Shown: piece by piece, positions 8,955 through 16,939 of the stretch
Numbering within the stretch: the stretch's first letter is position 1
Layout: each line of letters opens with the position of its first letter
NCBI GenBank assembly: GCA_964542535.1
Contig: CAZIUE010000013.1
Location: 60,491 to 124,490 of the forward strand
Length of the DNA stretch: 64,000 nt
DNA from: Pseudopelobacter sp964542535
Lineage (GTDB): Bacteria; Desulfobacterota; Desulfuromonadia; Geobacterales; Pseudopelobacteraceae
Direction: 5' to 3'
Translations under genes and position numbers: made by a program
Notes under the pieces: generated by a model
Databases searched by the model: none
Seen by the model: the letters and a program-made list of their open reading frames with translations, nothing else
Told to the model about the DNA's origin: nothing

Positions 8955-9410
8955 CTACTCCCCCAGCCGCTCCTGCATCATCTTTCTGTGCTGCCTGATT
9001 GCTCCGCCCCCCCCTTTTGACGGCACGAGGCTTTCGGGTGATTTTTCCGGCAGCCTGGGCATGCCGGTCAGCCCGAAGGAGCGCTTTTTTTGTTCCGGTT
9101 GTGGTACCAGCTGCTCCTGGGGCGTGGGACGGGAAACGCTCCGTGCCGGACGGACGGCGCCCAGCCGTCTGCGCACGACCTTGGATCGCTGACGCGTGGG
9201 TTTTGATGCGGGGAAGGTCCGCTTCAGGTTGACCTCGCCAGGTTCGAAGGAGGTCATGGTGTCGCGGGTTGCCAGAACGTGGACCTTGCCGTCGGAGCGC
9301 CAGACCCTTTTGGCCTGGATCACTCCGCCATCCTTCAGGTAGAGTTTTGCCCCCAGCGCCGGTGTTGCCAGCGTGGCCGCCATCAGTGCCGCGCAGAGAA
9401 TCCTTTTCAT
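8955..9410 (-). CDS. Secreted hypothetical protein
   Basis: A 151-aa protein I do not recognise. It has a clear signal peptide (MKRILCAALMAATLATPALG, cleavage near A-K). A short domain follows (KLYLKDGGVIQAKRVWRSDG...), resembling the beta-hairpin seen in small periplasmic proteins that start 'xLYLKDGxVI'. The rest is basic and Pro/Gln-rich and probably disordered. The start ATG has GGAGGGTGAT upstream. It is convergent with hemB (5 nt between the stop codons) and separate from the next operon. Confidence 0.7.
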   Translation of the reverse strand: MKRILCAALMAATLATPALGAKLYLKDGGVIQAKRVWRSDGKVHVLATRDTMTSFEPGEVNLKRTFPASKPTRQRSKVVRRRLGAVRPARSVSRPTPQEQLVPQPEQKKRSFGLTGMPRLPEKSPESLVPSKGGGGAIRQHRKMMQERLGE

Positions 9411-9525
9411 ATCACCCTCCTTTGGCTCTCGTGTACCTGTCTTGTATACTGCTTTGCGACGATTTTCAACGGGTCGTAGCTCTGGCCCGGCGAGATGCCC
9501 CTGCCGTTTGTGGGCCCGGGCGTGC

Positions 9526-11496
9526 TCACCAGATGTATTCGCGGGCGATGGCCCGCTTGTCCCTGCCGGCCAGGATATGCATGATCCGGATCCGTTTGAG
9601 TTTCACGGGAGAGACGGAGCCCAGGGGGATGAAGACAATGGCGCGTTCCCTGCGGGCCGCCAGCTGTCTGAAGATGCTGCGGGGCGGCCGTGCCGCCACG
9701 TAGATCACGTGCCGCTCCAGGGAATAGTCCAGGGCCGCCATCAGCAGCAGTTCGGCCCGGGTTGATGCCGTGCGGTATTCCGGGTCCTGCCAGACGTCCA
9801 GCATGCGCCGCGGCGGCCAGGAAAGCATGAAGCCGCCGTACTCGCAGCGGCAGATGCCCGGACCGACCAGGTTTGCGGCCGGATCGGTGGCGTAGAAGGC
9901 CATGTCCGATTCCTGGTCGTGCTCCCCCAGCCAGGTCATGGCATAGGGGTAGCACTGGGAGCGGCGGTCCTCGTCGAAGATCACCACCAGGGAGCCCACC
10001 CCGCCCCTGACGCGGCGTCGCTCCCGGACGTAGATGCCCCCCTGGTGCAGGTTGCGCATGGTCTCCCTGAGATCGATGCCGTCCAGGAGCGAGGTGCTGA
10101 ACTTCTCGCTGCGGCTCAGCTCCTCCGAGAGCTGCAGGCTCCCCCTGCGCCTGAGGAAGCGCCCATACTCCTCCACCGCCAGGTCTTCCGGCGGGTAGGA
10201 GCAGATGGAAGGATCGTCGAACCCCTCCAGCCATTCGCCGGGCCGGCGCTCCCGCGTGCGCTTCAGAAAACCGAAGGCCGAGAGCCCCTTGCGCCGTTTC
10301 TGGCGCGGCCGGAAACGGATGCGGCGCACGTCGCCCCACAGCTCCTCGGGGGAGATGCGGATGGTTGCCAGGTCGCTGGCTTCGGACTGCCAGGGGTAGC
10401 GGGTTGCCAGGCGGCAGAGGGCGTAGGCGAAGTTGTCGTCGATGCAGCCGCGCCCGGCGGCCAGAAGCTGGAACAGATCCGGCATCAGCATGTTGCCGGC
10501 CAGGGCCTGGTTGCGCGCAAATTTGAAGAAGGCCCGTTTCTGCCATAGCGTTACGGTTTCGCCGGTCTCCTGGCGATAGTGGCGGCTCGCCTCGCAGAAG
10601 AGGCGGTAGATGATGCGTTGCCGGTCCGGAACCAGCCCTTCCCGCCCCAGGTGACGGGCGCTGCGCTTGATGGCGTTGTCCAGGAGCTCGTCCTCGGTCT
10701 GCTCCTGTCTGCCGCCGTTGATCAGTTCCAGGGCGTGGAAGCGCTTGCGCAGGCCGGAGCCGCTCTCCCGGGGCTCCGGGGGGAGCGGTCCGCGGCGATA
10801 CTCGCAGACCGCCGAGAGGAACGGGAACTCGGCCAGGATCTCCCGGCAGGAGTCGGGGTGCAGGTTCCAGAGGGAGACTCCGTCCCGACGGATACGCTCC
10901 AGGGGGGCAGCCTGCGGGGTGGCGAAGAAGCGCCGGAGCCGTTCCAGGTGGGCCATGCCGCATACCAGCAGGACCCGTTCGTGGCGATTGGCCAGTTCCC
11001 TCAGGCGATAGGCCATGCCCTGTTCCCGGCGCAGGTCCTCCCGGCAGGGGGGGATTCCGGCTGAGGCCCTCAGGTATTCGCGATAGTAGGCTTCGAGGCC
11101 GATGCGGCAGATGCTGTAGGAATCGGGCAACCGCTCCAGGTGGCGGGGGTAGTCGTCCGTGTCCACGTCGATGAGGTGGAGGGGGATGTCCCGCTCCAGG
11201 GCCAGGCGGCCCGCCTCCACCAGCGGGTCGGCAGGCTCCACCAGCAGATAGACGCTCTCCTCCTGGCCTGTGGCGTTCTTCGGGGCGATGCGGTAGCTGA
11301 TCACCGAAACCTGCGGCAGACGCCGCAGCGCGCGCAGGAACGGCTCGCCCAGGGTGAGGGGCAACTCCACCGCAACCGCCTGGGGGTTGACCCGGTCGAA
11401 GGCCAAGCGCACCAGCTGGGCGAACTCCATGCGGTAGTGCAGCACCGGCAGGGCGTGGATGGGGCCGAAGCGCTCCAGGTAGAGTCGTCGCGGCAT
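9526..11496 (-). CDS. Large protein with TraB/TIKI-like N-terminal domain, partner of MoxR-type ATPase
   Basis: A 656-aa cytoplasmic protein. Residues about 1-195 have two signatures of the TraB/TIKI/PrgY fold: an acidic residue after a hydrophobic strand (AVAVELPLTLG, Glu44) and a GxxH motif on a later strand (LLVCGMAHLERL, 180-183). The remainder has no domain I can name. It includes an Arg-rich segment (RIRFRPRQKRRKGLSAFGF) and a C-terminal beta-rich block (GVGSLVVIFDEDRRSQCYPY...) that ends with a basic helix. No signal peptide or membrane span is seen. It begins 2 nt after the stop of the AAA+ ATPase gene, so both are made together. A role as effector or substrate-adaptor of the ATPase is inference from linkage. 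Confidence 0.6.
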   Translation of the reverse strand: MPRRLYLERFGPIHALPVLHYRMEFAQLVRLAFDRVNPQAVAVELPLTLGEPFLRALRRLPQVSVISYRIAPKNATGQEESVYLLVEPADPLVEAGRLALERDIPLHLIDVDTDDYPRHLERLPDSYSICRIGLEAYYREYLRASAGIPPCREDLRREQGMAYRLRELANRHERVLLVCGMAHLERLRRFFATPQAAPLERIRRDGVSLWNLHPDSCREILAEFPFLSAVCEYRRGPLPPEPRESGSGLRKRFHALELINGGRQEQTEDELLDNAIKRSARHLGREGLVPDRQRIIYRLFCEASRHYRQETGETVTLWQKRAFFKFARNQALAGNMLMPDLFQLLAAGRGCIDDNFAYALCRLATRYPWQSEASDLATIRISPEELWGDVRRIRFRPRQKRRKGLSAFGFLKRTRERRPGEWLEGFDDPSICSYPPEDLAVEEYGRFLRRRGSLQLSEELSRSEKFSTSLLDGIDLRETMRNLHQGGIYVRERRRVRGGVGSLVVIFDEDRRSQCYPYAMTWLGEHDQESDMAFYATDPAANLVGPGICRCEYGGFMLSWPPRRMLDVWQDPEYRTASTRAELLLMAALDYSLERHVIYVAARPPRSIFRQLAARRERAIVFIPLGSVSPVKLKRIRIMHILAGRDKRAIAREYIW

Positions 11497-11498
11497 GG

Positions 11499-12353
11499 TC
11501 AGGGCAGGTAGCGTAAGGCCTCGCTCCCCAGGATGCGTTCCACGGAGAGGGGCAGGAGCCCGGCGGCGGGGGTGCCGCTGGCGGCTGAGACCTTCAGGGC
11601 GTAACGGGCGATATTGATGCCGTCCCTGACCGAGTAGAGCTCGTCCGTGGCGTGGGCGCGCTGCAGGAACCGCACCACGTAATCCAGGATGGCGCCGTCG
11701 GCAAAGGGGAGATTCTCCCTCAGGATAACCAGCTCTTCGTCCGCCTCGGGGAAGTCGATATAGATCTGGGGCTGCAACCGGGAATGGATGTACTCGGGGA
11801 TCTCGAAGGTGGAGGAATCCTCGTTCATGGTGACCACGATGCGGAACTCGCGCCGGGCAGGGATGCGCAGGCCGGTGACAACGGACTCCACGTAGCGGCG
11901 GTCATCCAGGAGCGGCGCCAGGGACGCCCAGGCCTTCTCGCTCATGCGGTTCCCTTCGTCCAGGATCAGCACCCCGCCGGTGAGCATGGCCGTTACCAGG
12001 GACGAGGCTGCGTACTGGATCGCGCCGTCCGGGCCGATCACCGGCGTGACGATGAGATCCTCGGGGCGGGTATCCATGGTGGCCTGGAACAGGTAGACCG
12101 GGCGGTCGAGCCGCCGGGCCGCGGCATAGGCCAGGGTTGTCTTGCCCACCCCCGGCTTGCCCACCAGGCGGGGGTTGAAGGGGATATCCCGTTCGTCGAT
12201 CACCATCCAGGCCGCCAGGAGCTGTTGCAGCAGCTCTTCCTGGCCGACCCAGTTCAGCTTCAGCTCCACCGGTCCGGCCAGGGTCAGGGTTATGCCGTCG
12301 AGGGTCAGCTGTTTCATGTCCGCTTTACTCTCCATGGTCTCGTGCCGTTTCAT
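11499..12353 (-). CDS. MoxR-type AAA+ ATPase
   Basis: A 284-aa single AAA+ module. Walker A is GKPGVGKTT (65-73), Walker B GGVLILDEGNRMSE (about 127-139) and sensor 1 IVVTMNED, followed by an arginine-finger-like region (PEYIHSRLQPQIYIDFPEADEE). This pattern is that of MoxR/AAA_5 proteins, ring ATPases that remodel partner proteins and usually lie next to VWA-domain genes; none is present here. I start it at the ATG at 12353 because that ATG overlaps the stop of the upstream gene (ATGA), a coupling arrangement; later in-frame ATGs exist at 12335 and 12317. It is the middle gene of a three-gene operon. Confidence 0.85.
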   Translation of the reverse strand: MKRHETMESKADMKQLTLDGITLTLAGPVELKLNWVGQEELLQQLLAAWMVIDERDIPFNPRLVGKPGVGKTTLAYAAARRLDRPVYLFQATMDTRPEDLIVTPVIGPDGAIQYAASSLVTAMLTGGVLILDEGNRMSEKAWASLAPLLDDRRYVESVVTGLRIPARREFRIVVTMNEDSSTFEIPEYIHSRLQPQIYIDFPEADEELVILRENLPFADGAILDYVVRFLQRAHATDELYSVRDGINIARYALKVSAASGTPAAGLLPLSVERILGSEALRYLP

Positions 12354-12964
12354 GTGAAGGCCGCCACCTGGGCCTGGTAGACCGTCACCGCGACGAAGCG
12401 CACGGCAAAATCCCGCCGGCAGCGCGAACAGGCCGTGAAGAACGGTTTGCCGCTCTTCCCCTTCTCCAGTGGCAGCTCGTTGTGGTGGTCGCAGTAGGGA
12501 CATGAGGCGATGACCATGCCCTGGACGCCTGGTTTCGCGCCTCCCCGTGCCGCGTCGGACCTGTTCTTTTTTTGCCGCGCCTTTGGCGTTGCCGGTGGCG
12601 CGGTGAGTGCCGGGGTGGGACGCTCCTCAGCCAACGGTATGTCCGGGTGTGTTTCCTGGAGGGGGGGCGTGCTGTTCATGGGGGTGCGTTCCCTCCTGGT
12701 GCTCGTGGTCCGGGGAAGCGTGGCGTCCTCGGACGGTGGGGGAGGGGGCGTTGCCGGCGCAATCCCCCGCATGGCCTTCTTCCAGGCCGCCGGCAGGGAC
12801 GATTGCGAGTAGTGCAGGGGTCTGCTCCCCTTCATCCGGGCGGCCCCTTCTTCCACCAGATAATACTTCTCCCGGTACAGCACCAGTGTCTGCTGGCCGA
12901 TTTCGGCCACCTTCACCCCTGATGCGTTCTTGTTGTCCAGCCAGAACGTGACCGACTCGGCCAT
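12350..12964 (-). CDS. Hypothetical zinc-ribbon protein, first gene of MoxR cassette
   Basis: A 204-aa protein in three parts. An N-terminal domain of about 70 residues (MAESVTFWLDNKNASGVKVA..., with EKYYLVEEG) looks folded. A Pro/Thr/Arg-rich linker (about 70-148) is probably disordered. A C-terminal zinc ribbon has two CxxC knuckles (Cys155/158 in CPYC, Cys179/182 in CSRC) embedded in aromatic and basic residues. Its stop overlaps the start of the ATPase gene by 4 nt. I do not recognise the family. A zinc ribbon plus unstructured linker suggests a nucleic-acid or protein adaptor for the ATPase, which is inference only. Confidence 0.65.
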   Translation of the reverse strand: MAESVTFWLDNKNASGVKVAEIGQQTLVLYREKYYLVEEGAARMKGSRPLHYSQSSLPAAWKKAMRGIAPATPPPPPSEDATLPRTTSTRRERTPMNSTPPLQETHPDIPLAEERPTPALTAPPATPKARQKKNRSDAARGGAKPGVQGMVIASCPYCDHHNELPLEKGKSGKPFFTACSRCRRDFAVRFVAVTVYQAQVAAFT

Positions 12965-13048
12965 CCGTTTTCCTCTCCTGTCTGTTGTGACATGGGTAGT
13001 GTGTACCCCTTTTTCGCCCGAAAGGCCACCAGAAGGTTGCCTGCCGGG

Positions 13049-14710
13049 CTACAGCAACTCCTCGTGCAGGCGCTGCATGCGCTGCATCGCGGCATACAGG
13101 CCGTTGTGCCGCATGAGTTCTGCCGGGCTCCCCTCTTCGACGATCCTGCCCTCCTTCAGCACCAGGATCCGCTGGCAGTCCCGGAAGACGGACAGGCGGT
13201 GGGAGACGATCAGCACGGTGCGGTCGCCGTAGAAGCCGCGCAGTTCGTTCAGCACCTCCTCCTCGCGGCCGGCATCCACCGCGGAGAGGGGATCGTCCAG
13301 CAGCAGGATGCGCGGTTCCGGCAGCAGGGCCCGGGCGATGGAGAGTCGCTGCTTCTGGCCACCCGAGAGGGAGACCCCTTTTTCGCCCACCAGGGTCTCC
13401 AGGCCGTCGCGAAAGTTGCTCACGTCTTCAGCGAAGCCTGCCTGGCGGGCGGCATCGCTCACCGTGCTCCCGCGGTCGTTCACGCCGTAGCTGATGTTTT
13501 CGCGGATGCTGCGGGAGAAGAGGAACGCCTCCTGGGGCACGTAGCCGATCAGCGAGCGCAGGCTGGCCAGGGTGACATGGTTGATGTCCTTGCCATCCAT
13601 GAAGATCATGCCGTCTTCAACCGGCAGCAGACGCGGGAGCAGCCGCACAAGGGTGGATTTGCCGCAGCCCACTTCGCCGGTGATGCCGATCCGTTCCCCC
13701 GCGGCGATGCGGCAGGAGATGCCGTCCAGCAGGGTGCTGCCGTCGTACCCGAAAGTCAGGTTGCGGAACTCAATCCCCTGGCGCAGGTCCGTCAGCGGCT
13801 CCGCATCCGCCGCATCCGCCACCGCCGGCTCGGCGGTCAGGATGGAGTTCAGCCGCGACATGGACGATGCGCCCCGCTGGAGCATGTTCAGGATCCAGCC
13901 CATGATGGCCGTGGGCCAGACCAGCATGGCAAGGTAGCCGCTGAAGGCGACGAAATCCCCCAGGGTGATTGCCCCGGCGATTACCAGACGGCCTCCCAGA
14001 AACAGAACGATCAGGGTGCCGGCTCCGGTAGCCACCGCCATCACCGGGATGATCAGGCCGCGCAGACGCCCCATGGCCAGGTTGTGCCGCAGATAGTCCG
14101 CCGCGATATCCTGGAACCTGTTCTGAAAATGCTCCTCGCGGCAGTAGGACTTGATCAGGCGCACTGCCGAGACCGATTCCTCCGCCAGGCTGGAGAGCCT
14201 GGCCAGCTCTTCCTGGGCCGCCAGGGAGCGTCTGAACATCTGTCGACTGACCCTCTTCACCACCAGCACCATCAGGGGGAACGGGGCAACAGCGCAGAGG
14301 GTCAGCCAGGGGTGGATGTGCCCCATCAGTGTCACGGCAGCCAGATAGAGTATCAGGATATTCATGGCGCTCATGGCGCCGAAGCCGGCGAGCATGCGTA
14401 CGTTGGTCAGGTCGTTGGCGAAGCGGGAGAGGATGTCACCGGTCCTGCTGCCGGAGAAGAAGGGAAGATCCAGCAGCAGCAGGCGCTGGAAGAGCTCTTC
14501 GCGGATGCGGTACTCGATGATGCGGGCTGCGTTGAGGACCAGGGTGCGGGAGTAGATGCGGGTGAGGCAGTTCGCCGCGGAGAGCGCCGTGATGATCAGG
14601 GCGCAGGTGGTGGCGGCGGGGCGGGCGCCGTCCGGATGCTGCAGGGCCTCCACCGCCAGCTTCATGTACCAGGGGATCAGGAGCGCCAGGGTATTGGTCA
14701 CCAGGAGCAA
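13049..14710 (-). CDS. ABC exporter half-transporter (MsbA/MDR type)
   Basis: A 553-aa fusion of a six-helix exporter domain (about 1-290) and an ATP-binding domain (about 315-553). Walker A is GEVGCGKST, the Q-loop YVPQEAFLFS, the signature LSGGQKQRLSIARAL, Walker B ILLLDDPLSAVD and the H-loop VSHRLS. It should work as a homodimer exporting a lipid or hydrophobic compound. The start is unusual: TTG 14710, with GGGGGAG 5 nt upstream. The frame continues open upstream for about 100 nt with sequence resembling the missing family N-terminus (TIKDLAPLILHIRSLGRRYV) but contains no ATG, GTG or TTG before a stop. The annotated protein therefore begins inside what is normally the first helix. A non-standard start or a sequence error is possible. 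Confidence 0.85.
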   Translation of the reverse strand: MLLVTNTLALLIPWYMKLAVEALQHPDGARPAATTCALIITALSAANCLTRIYSRTLVLNAARIIEYRIREELFQRLLLLDLPFFSGSRTGDILSRFANDLTNVRMLAGFGAMSAMNILILYLAAVTLMGHIHPWLTLCAVAPFPLMVLVVKRVSRQMFRRSLAAQEELARLSSLAEESVSAVRLIKSYCREEHFQNRFQDIAADYLRHNLAMGRLRGLIIPVMAVATGAGTLIVLFLGGRLVIAGAITLGDFVAFSGYLAMLVWPTAIMGWILNMLQRGASSMSRLNSILTAEPAVADAADAEPLTDLRQGIEFRNLTFGYDGSTLLDGISCRIAAGERIGITGEVGCGKSTLVRLLPRLLPVEDGMIFMDGKDINHVTLASLRSLIGYVPQEAFLFSRSIRENISYGVNDRGSTVSDAARQAGFAEDVSNFRDGLETLVGEKGVSLSGGQKQRLSIARALLPEPRILLLDDPLSAVDAGREEEVLNELRGFYGDRTVLIVSHRLSVFRDCQRILVLKEGRIVEEGSPAELMRHNGLYAAMQRMQRLHEELL

Positions 14711-14928
14711 CAGGGCTCCCCCGACGTAACGTCGGCCGAGGGAGCGGATATGGAGGATGAGCGGGGCGAGATCCTTGATGGTGGTTGCCTTCCCGGAGTC
14801 TGGGGTTCGGGGCGCGCATCCCCCTGATCATGAAAGACAGGGGGGAGACGTGGCCGCGAGAGAGTCTACCTGTTTTCCCCGTTGGCTTCAATCCGAGATC
14901 GAAGGTGCCCGCCCGCATCCCTGGCGTC

Positions 14929-15726
14929 TCAGTGCCGCCAGAGAGCTCCGTCGTACACCATGCGCTCCATTAGTTCCCAGTTGGCCCGGGGGGGAGGGAT
15001 GGCCATCTTGCGTTGCCTGTGCAGGGAGGAAATGTAGCCGTTGATCCGCTCCTGGTCCGTCTTGCTGATCTGGATGAAGCGGTAACCGCATTGCCGCGCC
15101 CCCCCTTGCAGCCGGTTCCACACCAGGTCGCCCAGGGCGCATATGGGTGGGTGCCCCTGGGCGAGGCCGAGCAGGAACAGGGAGAGGCCCGAAGGGTCGG
15201 CGCTGCTTTCCGTCGTGATGCGGATGCCGCCGATGCCGAGGTTGATCGTCGTCTCCCGCATGCTGATGCCGGGAGGGAGCTTCCTGCTCTTGATCAGCCC
15301 GCTGATGCGTCCGAACTCCCGCCGAAAGGCGTCCAGGGAGGTGCTTCCCTGGATATGGGACAGGTGGACGGTTGCGTCGATGCGGGGGGCCTGGCGGCGC
15401 TGGTACATCTCCAGGTTGCTGCGCAGCCTGAGATGCAGGATATTTCCCGTTTCCACCCTGACCAGGTCGGCGATTACCTGGATTCCGCTCCCCATCGCTT
15501 CGGTGGTGAGTTTGTAGCTCTGTCGTGATTCTCCGTCCAGCGGGAGAACGTCGCGGGGATAGATAAGTTGCACCGCAACGGAGTCCCCGCCGTGACCGAC
15601 GATGGTCCCGCTCAGGGATTCGTACAGTTCCGGGTCGCGGTTATCCGATACGTTGATCAGGTACACCCGCTGCCGACGGTTGAAATACCTGCTTATGTTG
15701 ACCTTGGGGGGCTGGGAGTCGCTCAT
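14929..15726 (-). CDS. PilZ-domain c-di-GMP-binding protein (YcgR-like layout)
   Basis: A 265-aa cytoplasmic protein. The N-terminal half is a beta-rich domain as in YcgR-type proteins. The PilZ domain begins near residue 130 with the RxxxR arginines (RRQAPRIDA). The second motif, normally (D/N)xSxxG, reads NLGIGG here, so the Ser is Gly. C-di-GMP binding is likely but may be weaker. Such proteins couple c-di-GMP to motility, polysaccharide or other outputs. The start is ATG 15726 with a GAGGT site upstream; the longer frame upstream lacks codon-like character. It lies upstream of the ABC exporter gene on the same strand, separated by 218 bp. Confidence 0.85.
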   Translation of the reverse strand: MSDSQPPKVNISRYFNRRQRVYLINVSDNRDPELYESLSGTIVGHGGDSVAVQLIYPRDVLPLDGESRQSYKLTTEAMGSGIQVIADLVRVETGNILHLRLRSNLEMYQRRQAPRIDATVHLSHIQGSTSLDAFRREFGRISGLIKSRKLPPGISMRETTINLGIGGIRITTESSADPSGLSLFLLGLAQGHPPICALGDLVWNRLQGGARQCGYRFIQISKTDQERINGYISSLHRQRKMAIPPPRANWELMERMVYDGALWRH

Positions 15727-15942
15727 GGCCGTTACCTCGCGTGGCTGATGCCCTCGGGGTACGTGAATCCGGACCTTCGTGGGCTTTGGAACGGGGGACA
15801 TCGCCGGAATGAGAAAGAAAGCTGGTCGTGGAGCATCACCGGAGGCGGGGGGGCGGTGCGTGATTCCGGGGGAAGCGCCCCGGCAGCGCGGATGGTTCGG
15901 CCGTATCGTCCGTACGGCCGTTTGCCTCTCTTCCATAGAGTC

Positions 15943-15972
15943 AGCGTAATCAAAACGGCCGGATACTGTCAA
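15943..15972 (-). promoter_or_regulatory. Probable sigma-70 promoter for the PilZ gene
   Basis: On the minus strand, TTGACA (15967-15972), an 18-bp spacer and TACGCT (15943-15948). The -35 is perfect and the -10 matches only 3 of 6. It leaves a leader of about 210 nt before the PilZ start. Confidence 0.4.
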
Positions 15973-16047
15973 GGAGCTTCTTTCATTAAAAGTCGGAGGC
16001 CCGGCACTGACTGACGCGCAACGGGCCGTCCGGGGGTCACGCAACGA

Positions 16048-16083
16048 AACAGGCCGCGAAACCTGTTGATTTCGCGGCCTGTT
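16048..16083 (-). terminator. Terminator hairpin after ssb
   Basis: A 13-bp perfect stem (AACAGGCCGCGAA with its complement, 10-nt loop) lies 21 bp after the ssb stop. The flanking T-richness is modest on both strands, so it may act in either direction. Confidence 0.6.
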
Positions 16084-16103
16084 GACGTTTTCCGGTATCT
16101 GTT

Positions 16104-16535
16104 CTAGAACGGGATGTCGTCGTCCTGGAACGGTGGCGGCTCGTAGCCGCCGCCGGTGCCGCCGGAGGGGGGGGCGGAATAGGAATCGCCGCCGCCGCGG
16201 CGCTCACCCTTGGGTGACAGCATCTGCATTTTTTCACCCACGATCTCGGTGGTGTAGCGCTTGATGCCGTCTTTCTCGTATTCCCTGGTTTGCAGGCGGC
16301 CTTCGATGTAGACGGTTTTCCCCTTGGAAAGGTACTCTCCAGCGATCTCGGCCAGGCGGGCCCACAGGGTCACGCGATGCCACTCGGTGCGTTCCTCCCA
16401 GTCGCCGTTCCTGTTCTTGAATTTTTCGGTGGTTGCCAGGTTGAAGCTGGCAACGGCCTGACCGGATGCGGTATAGCGTACCTCCGGGTCCCTGCCCAGA
16501 TTGCCGATCAGCATTACTTTGTTGAGACTGGCCAT
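16104..16535 (-). CDS. ssb: Single-stranded DNA-binding protein
   Basis: A 143-aa SSB that coats single-stranded DNA in replication, repair and recombination. The OB fold spans about 1-110 with the family signature MASLNKVMLIGNLGRDPEVR and conserved aromatic contacts in EWHRVTLWARLAEIAGEYL. A Gly/Ser/Pro-rich linker follows, and the acidic tail ends in DDDIPF, the tip through which SSB recruits partner proteins. The start ATG has AAGGAGC upstream; the longer upstream frame is non-coding. It appears monocistronic, with its own promoter and terminator. Confidence 0.96.
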   Translation of the reverse strand: MASLNKVMLIGNLGRDPEVRYTASGQAVASFNLATTEKFKNRNGDWEERTEWHRVTLWARLAEIAGEYLSKGKTVYIEGRLQTREYEKDGIKRYTTEIVGEKMQMLSPKGERRGGGDSYSAPPSGGTGGGYEPPPFQDDDIPF

Positions 16536-16939
16536 GGATTCGTGCTCCTTGCGTGTCACAGGGCGGGTGGCAGGCCCCCGTCGCCCTTTGCAACAGGCGG
16601 GTTGTGTGGTCCGCAAACAATACCTCAGATGCGTTGTGTACTCAACAGCAAAAAAACTCCCTGCCGCGGAACGGGCCGGCGTCGGCGCATCCCGCCCGCC
16701 CCGCAGCGGACGGCACACACCACGTACCATGCCCACACACTGCCCGGACCAGAAAACACTCTTGAGTTTTTACGCGCCCGGTGTACACTTGCTCCCAGCA
16801 ACAGCCCGAAACCATACGGAAAACCACGATGTCACCATGATTGTGCCTGGCGGGGCGAGACCCGGACAGGCGGGGACGCCCCCCCTAGGGAGACTCCCCC
16901 CCCGCGTACGGCCAGGCACAACGGAGGTCGAGCACACCA
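16536..16939. other. Intergenic region between divergent ssb and CitG-like gene
   Basis: This 404-bp stretch holds the ssb promoter (listed separately) and otherwise no feature I can support. Short frames in it have no ribosome site or recognisable product. Confidence 0.5.
16617..16645 (-). promoter_or_regulatory. Probable sigma-70 promoter for ssb
   Basis: On the minus strand, TTGAGT (16640-16645), a 17-bp spacer and TATTGT (16617-16622), about 80 bp upstream of the ssb start codon. Confidence 0.5.

Larger units (their letters stand above)
15727..16103. other. Intergenic region between PilZ gene and ssb
   Basis: The 377 bp hold a promoter for the PilZ gene and the ssb terminator hairpin (both listed separately). 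The palindrome around 15899-15920 (CGGCCGTA...TACGGCCG) could be a regulator site. No gene is supported. Confidence 0.5.

Noticed and set aside
9407..10963. 518-codon minus-strand frame overlapping the TraB-like gene
   Set aside because: It is the same strand in another frame, Pro/Arg/Gly-rich with no motif, and starts inside the supported gene without a ribosome site.
12992..14827. 611-codon open frame on the plus strand
   Set aside because: It is antisense to the ABC exporter, which carries Walker A, signature and Walker B motifs.
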